Positions 6,747 to 15,300 of a stretch of 34,452 nt of DNA are shown piece by piece; within the stretch, counting starts at the first letter, position 1; every line of letters starts with the position of its first letter. The DNA is from a virus, in the IMG/VR virus record IMGVR_UViG_3300020564_000008, positions 1 through 34,452 of that record. One strand, given 5' to 3'. The position numbers and the translations under genes are program-made. The notes beneath the pieces were generated by a model. That model saw only the letters and a program-made list of their open reading frames with translations, did no database searches and had not been told where the DNA came from.

Positions 6747-6774
6747 GATAGACGCTCTATTCGGGGCGTCTATC
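6747..6774 (+). terminator. hairpin after the 6089 gene (possible terminator)
   Basis: GATAGACGC (6747-6755) pairs perfectly with GCGTCTATC (6766-6774) around a 10-base loop, with two possible G-U pairs beyond. The following TTCAAA is a poor U-tract, so termination may be partial or the hairpin may protect the upstream mRNA end. The AAGGAG of the next gene lies 13 bases after it. Confidence 0.5.
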
Positions 6775-6798
6775 TTCAAATATCACAAGGAGTCAAGA

Positions 6799-7401
6799 AT
6801 GCTAGATCGCTTGCTAAAAGTAGATCCAGAATTGTTAACGTTTCTTGTTAGTATTTTGGGTGCTGTTGGAACATTTCTAAGCTTAGTGTGGGTGAAATTA
6901 ATAAAACCCGTAATAAAAGTAGTACATACGCACGAACAAGTTGTGCATTCTATGGATGTTATTCGTAAAGAATTAACAACCAATGGTGGCAACAGCATAA
7001 AAGACGCAATAATTGATTTACGAACCACATGTCACAGGATGGAAACACGCCAAAAAGTAATAGAACAACGCACAAAAGCATCATTACACTATAGTCAAGC
7101 CGCCCTATTTGAAACAGACAACGAGGGGCGTTTGGTATGGAGCAATGTTAACTTTTGTGAATTTATGAAAGATATATCCTCAAATTTAGAGGGTTACGAT
7201 TGGTTGAATTGTATAGACGAAGAAGACAGAGAAGATCTTTTACAAGAATTCAAATCTTGCCTACATCTTAATCGCAAATTCGTCAGAATAACCAAAATGC
7301 AGAACGGTACGGTGATAAGGATGACAGGATATCCATATAGGATAAATGAAGAAAAGCAAGATGGGTTTTTAGTTAGCGTTTCAGAACAAAAAGAGGTATA
7401 A
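6799..7401 (+). CDS. membrane-anchored PAS-domain protein
   Basis: A 200-residue protein with three parts. Residues 12-34 (LLTFLVSILGAVGTFLSLVWV) form one membrane helix. Residues about 40-98 are a helical linker containing TTNGGNSIKDAI and a coiled-coil-like RTTCHRMETRQKVIEQR. Residues 98-197 form a PAS domain: QAALFETDNEGRLVWSNVNF, then WLNCIDEEDREDLLQEF, FVRITKMQNGTVIRMTGYP and GFLVSVSEQ, in the expected strand-helix order. PAS domains sense small ligands, redox state or light, or mediate protein contacts. There is no kinase, cyclase or DNA-binding output, so it probably acts through its membrane or partner. AAGGAG precedes the ATG. The next two genes are a holin-like protein and a peptidase, so a role in lysis timing is possible but inferred from position. 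Confidence 0.85.
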   Translation: MLDRLLKVDPELLTFLVSILGAVGTFLSLVWVKLIKPVIKVVHTHEQVVHSMDVIRKELTTNGGNSIKDAIIDLRTTCHRMETRQKVIEQRTKASLHYSQAALFETDNEGRLVWSNVNFCEFMKDISSNLEGYDWLNCIDEEDREDLLQEFKSCLHLNRKFVRITKMQNGTVIRMTGYPYRINEEKQDGFLVSVSEQKEV

Positions 7402-7403
7402 CT

Positions 7404-7619
7404 ATGTCAGCCAATTATTCGCTAGATAAGAAAGATGTTCTTAATTTAGTAAAGAATGCAGTTTTAGTCGGTGTAGCAGCTATTCTCACCTATGTTGGTG
7501 AAAATTTATCTTCACTAGATTTAGGTGCTAATGGTGTGCTATTAGTTCCTGTCGTTTCAATTGTTATCGACAGTGTAGTTAAGTGGGCTAGGGGCAATGT
7601 AACACAGGAAGTAATGTAA
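7404..7619 (+). CDS. small two-helix membrane protein, putative holin
   Basis: A 71-residue protein with two hydrophobic segments: residues about 15-31 (LVKNAVLVGVAAILTYV) and 43-60 (NGVLLVPVVSIVIDSVVK). A short charged N-terminus and a positively charged tail (KWARGNVTQ) flank them. Size and topology fit a class II holin, which forms inner-membrane holes at the end of infection. No holin family signature can be confirmed by eye. It follows the PAS gene by two bases and overlaps the peptidase start (TAATG), which supports a lysis cassette. It could instead be another small membrane protein. Confidence 0.65.
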   Translation: MSANYSLDKKDVLNLVKNAVLVGVAAILTYVGENLSSLDLGANGVLLVPVVSIVIDSVVKWARGNVTQEVM

Positions 7620-8536
7620 TGTTTAAGACACCCAATGAGCTATTAAAAGCTTACAAAGACGGTTTCAATGGCTCTTGGTGCGATCCAGAGGATGTGGCAA
7701 AACTCTTAGGGGAATTGCCACATCCATTATTTGGAGCCGCAGCATATGGGCTATTTGGTACTGGTGAGGGTAAAGTCGCCCTTCCATTCAAAAATCTATT
7801 AAAATTCGACCCAAAGTTTGGACCCTCAGAACGACAAGTTCAGGGGGATTGTGTTTCCCATGCAACACGTAATAGTGTAGACGTTACACGTAGTTGCGAA
7901 ATAGTCGGTGGTCAGCGAGAAGATTTCGTTGCCCGTGGAGCAACAGAAGCAATTTATGGTTCTCGCGGACACGGCGGCGAAGGTATGAGTTGCTCTGGTG
8001 CTGCTAGGTTTGTTCATCAAACCGGTGGTATTTTACTACGTAAGCAATACAATAAGTACGATTTATCAGAATATAGTGCTATTGGTGGGTCTTGGGGTAG
8101 GGGTGGAGTTCCAGACGATTTAGTAAAAGAAGCCGCAAAGCACCAAGTTAAAACCATCAGTTTAATTAACACTGTTGCTCAAGCAAGAGATGCTTTGGCG
8201 AATGGTTATGCTATTAGTGTGTGTAGTAATGCTGGGTTTAGTTCTCGCAGAGATAAATATGGCATAGCAAAAAGAAGCGGATCTTGGGGCCATGCGATGG
8301 CTTGGGTGGGAATGGACGATTCTCACGAAGTACATAATGAAACACTATTTTTGGTCCAAAATTCTTGGGGCATGTGGAATGGCGGTGAAAAACGCCTTGA
8401 CCAACCAGATGGAAGTTTTTGGATTAGACAAAGCGATGCTGAAGATATGCTCTCGCAAAATGGTTCATGGGTATTTAGTGATGTGGATGGATTCCCACCA
8501 CGAAAGGTTGATTGGACCATTGACGAGGTATTTTAA
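7619..8536 (+). CDS. papain-like (C1-type) cysteine peptidase
   Basis: A 305-residue protein with the papain catalytic triad in order: Cys78 in QVQGDCVSHATRNSV, His225 in SWGHAMAWVGMDD and Asn248 in FLVQNSWG. A Gln just before Cys78 (Gln73 or Gln75) would form the oxyanion hole. GSFWIRQSDAEDM near the end is like the strand before the C-terminus of C1 enzymes. There is no signal peptide or pro-region, so it is made in the cytoplasm in mature form. It directly follows the holin-like gene and precedes the fibre genes. It may therefore be a lytic endopeptidase released through the holin, a virion enzyme that digests surface protein, or a maturation protease. The enzymatic family is well supported; the role is not. 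Confidence 0.88.
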   Translation: MFKTPNELLKAYKDGFNGSWCDPEDVAKLLGELPHPLFGAAAYGLFGTGEGKVALPFKNLLKFDPKFGPSERQVQGDCVSHATRNSVDVTRSCEIVGGQREDFVARGATEAIYGSRGHGGEGMSCSGAARFVHQTGGILLRKQYNKYDLSEYSAIGGSWGRGGVPDDLVKEAAKHQVKTISLINTVAQARDALANGYAISVCSNAGFSSRRDKYGIAKRSGSWGHAMAWVGMDDSHEVHNETLFLVQNSWGMWNGGEKRLDQPDGSFWIRQSDAEDMLSQNGSWVFSDVDGFPPRKVDWTIDEVF

Positions 8537-11500
8537 GTGGCATCACATTATCAGAGTATGTTATTAAGGAGAGGCGAGCTAGCAGAACTAGACGCTTCTA
8601 ATCCTATTCTGGCTTCTGGTGAGCCAGCGTTTGCTGTAGACACAAACACATTAAAAATTGGCAATGGATCAGACGCATGGCAAGATTTAGATAAATTTCT
8701 AACAAGTAGAGATGTTAAAAAATCTATAGTCAACGTAACCGTCCCAAGCATTGCCATAAATCAATCAGTTACACTAATTGTTGATTTTGATGGTGTTAAT
8801 CTAAATGATAAATACGCCGTCTTTGTTTCTCCAGACCAAGAACTACCTAGTGGCTTAGTTATTGGTTATGCTTTCATTAGCAGCGAAAACGAAGTATCTA
8901 TTCAAATAAGAAATACTTCAATAGATTATGTTGACGGTGGACCTAACGATAATTCTGGAAATGCGCAAACATCTTCGCCACTTAGCAATGTGAAGTTCTA
9001 TATCGTTGCGCACCTTGTAGCGTCCACCACCACGACCACAACTACAACAACAACTCTCCCGCCAGTATCAAATTCGGTCTTTGGTTTTGGTTACAATGAA
9101 TTTGGTCAACTGGGCATCAATAATAACATTAGCAAAAATGAGCCAGAACAAATTTATGGAAATCATATTTGGAAAAACTTATCTGCTGGACATTACCACA
9201 GTTTAGGCGTCGATATTGATGATGATCTATATGCTTTTGGTTACAACTATTACGGTCAACTTGGTCTTGGGAATTCTGGAGCAAGTACCAATAGAATAAT
9301 ACCAACTAAAGTATCAATTAACTATATAGGAAACAATGTATGCAGTTCTGGAGCAAAGTGGACAAAAGTTTCTGCTGGTGCATATCATTCTTTAGGAATA
9401 GATTCTGGAAACAAACTTTTCGCTTTTGGTTCCAACGCTTATGGTAGCTTGGGTCTTGGTGATTTAAACGCTCGCATAAAACCAATTATGGTTGGTGAAG
9501 ATATAAATTATTTACGATTATCCAGTGATGAATTCTTTGAAAATAATTGGAATACCCATGCTGATATGTCTATCATAAATGGAGATTATGTTTTATCTGG
9601 CATAAAAAAAGATTACACTGGCGATTCTAAATACGTACTACCAAAAGGAAAATATGTAATTAATGGTATAACACAGGACCACCCCATTGCAATACTTAAC
9701 ACTGATTTATCTAATGTAGCCGCCCCAATATTCAAAAATAATTTAATAGCTTATTCTGGGGATTATTTTGCTGCATCATCTATAGTACTTGGAACAGCCG
9801 GAGATGGTACGTATGATTTTTATTATGGATCTATTTACATAGATGTTAGTGGAGATTATGGCAGTGTAAGCTGGTATGCTTTGCATAGACATCCAGATAT
9901 AATAACTCCTGTATATTTCTCTGGATCATACATGGGCGGTGAAAATTCTTTGAATTATAAAGACCCAAATGCTGGCTGGCAAGATATTTCTGCTGGTAAT
10001 TATCACTCATTGGGTATTAAAAATGGAGAACTATACTCTTTCGGCCACAACACATTTGGTCAATTAGGCAATAGCAGCAATGAGCATAGTGTATCGCCAG
10101 TAAAAGTTGGCACTAAGTCAGATTGGGTAAAAGTTAAGGCTGGCAACTATCATTCATTAGCGCTGGATAGTTCTGGAGCTTTGTGGTCATTTGGCGCTAA
10201 TAATTATGGACAACTTGGGCTTGGCGACAATATTAATCGCAACATCCCAACCAAAGTTAGTGGAGTATGGCAAGCTTTTGAAGATTTTAATTTTAGCAAC
10301 TTATCATCTTCAAGCTCTGTAGGATTTGATGACGAGAAATTCGTTTTCAACTATTCAGCAAATAAACAATACAATTATGAGGATAGATATTTACTATCTA
10401 ATGGTACATATGTCATTAGCGGAGTACCTAGCGGATTGCCAATTGCTATATTAAATGATGGAAAACAAAACCTTATAAGTTACTCTGGCATAAATTATCA
10501 CGGCTCAAAAACAGTAACAGGCACCACAAATAATGGAACATATAATTTTTATTGGGGTAACGTTACTGTAAAAGTTAGCGGGGATTTTGAAAAAGTTAGC
10601 ACATACACCTATAACAGTGGATATATGGGTGGAGAAAATGTATTCTATTACAATAGAACATTAAATTCTTGGAGTGACATGTCTGCCGGTGTAGACTATT
10701 CCATAGCTCTTGATTCAAGTAATAAACTGTGGGCGTTTGGCAAAAATGATCACGGGCAGTTGGGGCTTGGTGACGATTCTCCACGTAGACTCCCAGCAAA
10801 ATTACCACTATCTAATTGGCAAAGCGTAGATGCTGGCGCACATCATGCTCTAGTTGTTAATTCAAGTAAAGAGCTTTGGTCATTTGGTAAAAATAATAAT
10901 GGTCAGCTAGGACTAGGTGATAATGCAGATAGATATGAACCAACAAAAGTAAATAGCGAAATACGCTGGGCTACACCAATTGCTGGTGGTAATCATTCTT
11001 TAGTCACAGTATTTTCATATTATCCATCATCCCCAACAAACATTGTGGTTAAAAATGGCTCCCAAGTTTCAGCCGCAGGATCAAACGAAATAGAAGTATC
11101 TTGGACTCTTAATACGTCTGAAGAAGAAGGCGTTTTAAACTATGTCATAGAATTTTCAACAAATGGCGGCTTAACTTGGAACACAGTAACAAAGCCGACA
11201 TCTATTAATAAGTCATATGTTGTCAAAAACCTAGTTAATAACACCACTAACTATATTTTCAGGGTTGCTGCCATTAATTACATTGGTAGAGGGGCATTTA
11301 GTGTTAATAGTAATACCATTACTGCTGTAGAAGTTGTGGACAACGATTTCTGTAATGTGGTATTCATGTCGCACTTTGATGGAAATAATGATTCTCTATC
11401 ATTCTCTGACTTGTCAAAATATAATTGGACACCAACGAGAGAAGGAATGGTAAAAATATCTACTAATGAAAGTCAATTTGGTGGAGCGAGTGCGGTATTC

Positions 11501-12031
11501 AATGGTATTGCAGGATTAACATTTGGAAGTGGCGTTGAATTTAATATGTCTGGAAATTTCACAATAGAATGCTTCTTTAGGCCCACATCATACAACTTTG
11601 TTAATCCTCAAGCCCTATTGCATGGCGATAAACTATTATCTACAAATAATGCAGAAAATGGCTGGGGGATCTATTCAGACAAGGGAGTGATTAGCGTTAC
11701 CCATAAAGTTAATGGAGCAACCGCAGAAATATTAAGATCCAATATTACTCTCCCGCTACACAGTTGGAGCCATGTTGCTTGGGTGAGAAGTGGCCTTACG
11801 AACTCTCTATATATTAATGGAACTAGACGTTCTCAATCTACATCGTCCAACCCAGCCCCAACATATCACGATACCAAGCTAGATATTGGAACAAGAATTA
11901 GTACGCTTAGTCTAGACCATAGAAATATTTATGGGTATATAGATGAGGCTAGAGTCAGCAAGGTGGCTAGATACACTACCACAAATTACGTTGTACCAAC
12001 CAGATCATTTGGTGTAAATACTTGTAGTTAA
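8537..12031 (+). CDS. fibre/adhesin with seven RCC1 repeats, fibronectin III and LamG-like domains
   Basis: A 1164-residue structural protein with a GTG start right after the peptidase stop. Residues 1-55 (LLRRGELAELDASNP and ASGEPAFAVDTNTLKIGNG) resemble the N-terminal trimer domain of phage Mtd/tail-fibre proteins. A poly-Thr linker follows near residue 164. Residues about 180-820 hold seven RCC1 repeats of the form AG.yHSLgiD ... lyaFG.N.yGQLGlGd, enough for a full seven-bladed propeller. Two related domains are inserted: residues about 324-474 (between repeats 3 and 4) and 578-708 (between repeats 5 and 6). A fibronectin III domain (about 828-934, ending YIFRVAAINYIGRG) and a LamG-like domain (about 942-1164, HSWSHVAWVRSG, LYINGTRR, GYIDEARVSKVARY) complete it. 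Probably a tail fibre or spike that binds host surface glycans or proteins. Confidence 0.85.
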   Translation: MASHYQSMLLRRGELAELDASNPILASGEPAFAVDTNTLKIGNGSDAWQDLDKFLTSRDVKKSIVNVTVPSIAINQSVTLIVDFDGVNLNDKYAVFVSPDQELPSGLVIGYAFISSENEVSIQIRNTSIDYVDGGPNDNSGNAQTSSPLSNVKFYIVAHLVASTTTTTTTTTTLPPVSNSVFGFGYNEFGQLGINNNISKNEPEQIYGNHIWKNLSAGHYHSLGVDIDDDLYAFGYNYYGQLGLGNSGASTNRIIPTKVSINYIGNNVCSSGAKWTKVSAGAYHSLGIDSGNKLFAFGSNAYGSLGLGDLNARIKPIMVGEDINYLRLSSDEFFENNWNTHADMSIINGDYVLSGIKKDYTGDSKYVLPKGKYVINGITQDHPIAILNTDLSNVAAPIFKNNLIAYSGDYFAASSIVLGTAGDGTYDFYYGSIYIDVSGDYGSVSWYALHRHPDIITPVYFSGSYMGGENSLNYKDPNAGWQDISAGNYHSLGIKNGELYSFGHNTFGQLGNSSNEHSVSPVKVGTKSDWVKVKAGNYHSLALDSSGALWSFGANNYGQLGLGDNINRNIPTKVSGVWQAFEDFNFSNLSSSSSVGFDDEKFVFNYSANKQYNYEDRYLLSNGTYVISGVPSGLPIAILNDGKQNLISYSGINYHGSKTVTGTTNNGTYNFYWGNVTVKVSGDFEKVSTYTYNSGYMGGENVFYYNRTLNSWSDMSAGVDYSIALDSSNKLWAFGKNDHGQLGLGDDSPRRLPAKLPLSNWQSVDAGAHHALVVNSSKELWSFGKNNNGQLGLGDNADRYEPTKVNSEIRWATPIAGGNHSLVTVFSYYPSSPTNIVVKNGSQVSAAGSNEIEVSWTLNTSEEEGVLNYVIEFSTNGGLTWNTVTKPTSINKSYVVKNLVNNTTNYIFRVAAINYIGRGAFSVNSNTITAVEVVDNDFCNVVFMSHFDGNNDSLSFSDLSKYNWTPTREGMVKISTNESQFGGASAVFNGIAGLTFGSGVEFNMSGNFTIECFFRPTSYNFVNPQALLHGDKLLSTNNAENGWGIYSDKGVISVTHKVNGATAEILRSNITLPLHSWSHVAWVRSGLTNSLYINGTRRSQSTSSNPAPTYHDTKLDIGTRISTLSLDHRNIYGYIDEARVSKVARYTTTNYVVPTRSFGVNTCS
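9028..9063 (+). repeat. poly-Thr linker tract (ACN repeats), first of nine
   Basis: Near-uninterrupted ACC/ACA/ACG/ACT codons give about ten Thr followed by LPP. It joins the N-terminal attachment part of the fibre to the RCC1 propeller. Confidence 0.85.
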
Positions 12032-12054
12032 CACCCACATATTAGGAGCTTGAA

Positions 12055-12375
12055 ATGAGTAGCGCAAAATACCCCAAAATACAATTTAGACGCGCCACAG
12101 AAGCTGAATTTATGTCAGCCGGAACAGTTTTAGCATCTGGCGAACCCGGATGGGCCACAGATTCTAAAGTGCTAAAAGTTGGAAATGGCACATCAACTTG
12201 GGCGTCATTAAGTGGCGTTGGTAGTGCTGGTGGCACCACGGCAAACATGGTACTAAGTACAACAGCTAACATTGCTGGAGCTTCCGGCATAACAAACATC
12301 GTTCAAATAAGCCAAGCTAATTTTAATGCTCTTGGGTCATACAGTCCAAACACCGCATATCTAATTGTAGGTTAA
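12055..12375 (+). CDS. small fibre/attachment protein with Mtd-like N-terminal domain
   Basis: A 106-residue protein. Residues 5-55 (KIQFRRATEAEFMSAG, LASGEPGWATDSKVLKVGNG, STWASLSGVG) are clearly related to the first 55 residues of the 1164-residue fibre, both carrying the RR.t.ae....np.LasGEp.w.tDs..lKvGnG pattern of phage fibre attachment domains. The C-terminal end, NFNALGSYSPNTAYLIVG, looks like a strand pair seen in fibre tips and adaptors. AGGAG (12044-12048) precedes the ATG, and the stop is followed one base later by the next fibre gene. It may be a fibre adaptor or a short fibre; no enzymatic motif is present. Confidence 0.75.
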   Translation: MSSAKYPKIQFRRATEAEFMSAGTVLASGEPGWATDSKVLKVGNGTSTWASLSGVGSAGGTTANMVLSTTANIAGASGITNIVQISQANFNALGSYSPNTAYLIVG

Positions 12376-12376
12376 A

Positions 12377-15300
12377 ATGCCCATTAAATTTGGAAATGTT
12401 GGCATTAGCGGTATAGTTTGCACTAATGCTAGCTCTATTCTGGCAGATATTTCTGGCGTTGCTATTACAAATAGCCTTGGTCAGCTTGTAGGAACTATTA
12501 CCTTACCCAGAAATTTCACTAAACTAAAGTCAGAAGGTTCCAGAATTGTTGGTTTTAATATCACTGGTATTAGAGACGATTTACTAGTACCTTTTACTAA
12601 AAGTACATCTGGCGAAGATCTAACGTTTAATAGATCAGACATTATTGATTTTGTCTCTTACGAACCAGACGGATTAGTGATTGAGAGCAACGAGTATTCA
12701 ATAGATTTAGATTCTAATGAGCCAGTTAATTTTAAGTTCTACTATCCGTTCAATCAAGACAAATTTGCTCCAGATAAAACACTAATCGCTTCTAACATTT
12801 CCTCACTGCTATATTTCCTACAGCAACAAGACGCAGATGCATCTTCCACAATACAAAACGCTTTCAACTTCAATATTAATGATTTTATTAGCCCAAGCGG
12901 CGATGATATTTCTATAGCATCTGGATCAGTCACTCAAGCTATAGAAGCTAGTAAAAGAATTTCTGTTCTTGTTCAAGCAACGACTTCTTCAGTTCAGGGC
13001 GTTAGCGAGCTAGATTGTTTTCAGGCTTTAGCTACCAACGTTGCATCAGAAACAACAGCTAGGTCTGGCGTTCAAACATTCTTTGAAGAAAAATCATCTG
13101 GCATTATTCTTTCTACTATAGCAAGTGCATCTGGCCTAGCTAGTATAGATGAACTACCGCAGGAAATTATTAATCAGACAATTAACCTTGCAGATAACAT
13201 TAACTATATATCTAACAAAGATATTGAAAACTACGATAGAGGAAATGAAATTTCTTCATTGGTTTTAGTACAAAATTTACTACAACAGGGCATTGATCTA
13301 AAAGATAGTAACACGACGGTCGCAAGCACCATTAGTCAACAGGTTGAAACTATAGCTAGTGGCATACTTGGCGAAAATTATGTGCAGAGTTGTGACATAG
13401 TAATTTCTGATGGTAATTCTACCACAACTACAACATCGACTACCACTAGCACAACGACAACAGAGCCAACAACAACCACCACAACGACTGCTGAACCAAC
13501 TACCACAACTACCACAGAAGCTCCAACGACCACAACCACCACAACAACCACCACAACAACAACAACAACAGCCGAACCGACAACCACCACAACGACTGCC
13601 GCTCCCGCGACAATCAATGAAGTTGTAATAACAAGTGTGCCAGCTAGTTTTAGCAACGTTATGGGCTATCCATCAGAATATTCTTTGGTAGGCCAGCATT
13701 TTTGCAGAACGAATAATTCGAATAATTGGTTTAACAGAGGAGTTATAGCACTGATGAATCCTCCTTGGTTTGGAGATGCCTGCACATGCGGCGATAATCC
13801 TAATGATTGTATATTCAGTGGAGAACATAGTTTTGTTTTTACGTCGTGGCCGCACTGGCAGACCGGAGAACCAGACTCGTGGACTGGCTGGCTTTTTTAT
13901 CTCGGCAACGCTCCCGTTGTGTTCAATAACAGTCAAGACTCGACAAACGTGCCGACAACCGGTTGGAAAGATAGTTCTGATGGGATTGGAAATCCAAATG
14001 CAAGTGCGTCCTCTTTTAGTTTGACGGCATCGGGAAGTCCGACAACCACCACAACAACCGCCGCCCCGACAACCACAACCACAACCACCACAACAACCGC
14101 TGAACCAACAACCACTACTACAACAACTGCCGCTCCCGGAGGAGAAACACTCACAGTAAGCGGACTAACAGGAGAACAGTCTGGAGCTAATGGAGTTTAT
14201 GTACAAGCGGGAACATATAATGGAAAGCCGTATTATGCGAAGGGCAGTTATGTTCAAACAACATATGAGCCTTTTGTGAATGGCGAGTATATTATCATTT
14301 GGGGAGCCTTCGGGCCATTGTGGAACTGGTACAACAATGAAACAGGATCTCCAATCGCAACAAATACGAGTAATACCTCAACCCCACCAACAACAGACAA
14401 TCCCGGAACGGATTATTGGTGTTGCCCAGATGGAGATCTTATTGTTACCTCTGGTGGTAGCGCAACAACAACTACCACAACAACAACGGCAGAGCCAACT
14501 ACCACCACCACAACAGTCGCCCCCACAACCACCACCACTACCACAACTACAACAGCAGAACCAACAACCACAACAACTACAACAACAACAGCTTCTCCCG
14601 GTGAAGATCCATATTATCAAAAAGTTGAGCTATTAGCGCATTTTGATTCTGATAATATGAATGGAAGCAATCCAAAAGATAATTCTATTGCTAATAGACA
14701 AATATACATGAACAAAGGCATTATTACAACGTCAGATCATAGCCCAATAGATCCAAATGGTAGCGTCTATTATACTTATGGTGGTAGTTCTCCATTCCCA
14801 TTAATGGCTTATGGAGCCGGTCTTAATGCTGGAACTGGAGATTATACTCTTGAATTCTGGTGGAAGATTATAGATGGAGCAGGATTTCTAACCCACAAAA
14901 CAGAAGGAAATGCTCCGGGAGATCATTGGTTACGAGTTGTAAATAATATAAATGGATCTAAAGCTATTAGTTGCCAATATTTAAATCCATCACCATACCA
15001 ACTAGATACTATTTGGTCTGTATCTATACAGTCTATTGTTAATCAATGGGCGCATGTTGCCATTAGTAGAACATCTGGTCAAACAAAAGTTTTCATTAAT
15101 GGCCAACAGGCTACTCTTGGTATAAGTAATTCAGAAAACCCATTCAGCTTAACGGCGTCTTCTGCGACAGACTCATCTGTAATGGATTTTCCATCAACTA
15201 ATTATGGTGGCAATGATCACATTGCAATGGTTTTCTTTATTGAAGACGGATCTACTCCTATACAGGCTTATGTTGATGATTTAAGATATACTGTTGGAAT

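Noticed and set aside
8537-12375. Diversity-generating retroelement suggested by Mtd-like N-terminal domains
   Set aside because: There is no reverse transcriptase, no accessory avd-like gene and no adenine-directed template/variable repeat pair in the window; the C-termini are LamG-like, not C-type lectin folds.
13420-13612. Poly-Thr tracts as signs of sequencing or assembly error
   Set aside because: All nine tracts keep the reading frame, use mixed Thr codons and are broken by regular Ala-Pro or Glu-Pro pairs, which fits selected protein linkers. Exact tract lengths may still be uncertain in assembled data.
13378-14154. Minus-strand open frames rich in Val and plus-strand frames rich in Gln/Pro across the ACN tracts
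   Set aside because: They are the other five reading frames of repetitive Thr codons; they have no ribosome site or domain and lie inside intact fibre genes. The same applies to the Cys/Gly-rich minus-strand frame at 14378-14620 and the Val-rich ones at 16879-17508 and 19159-19344.
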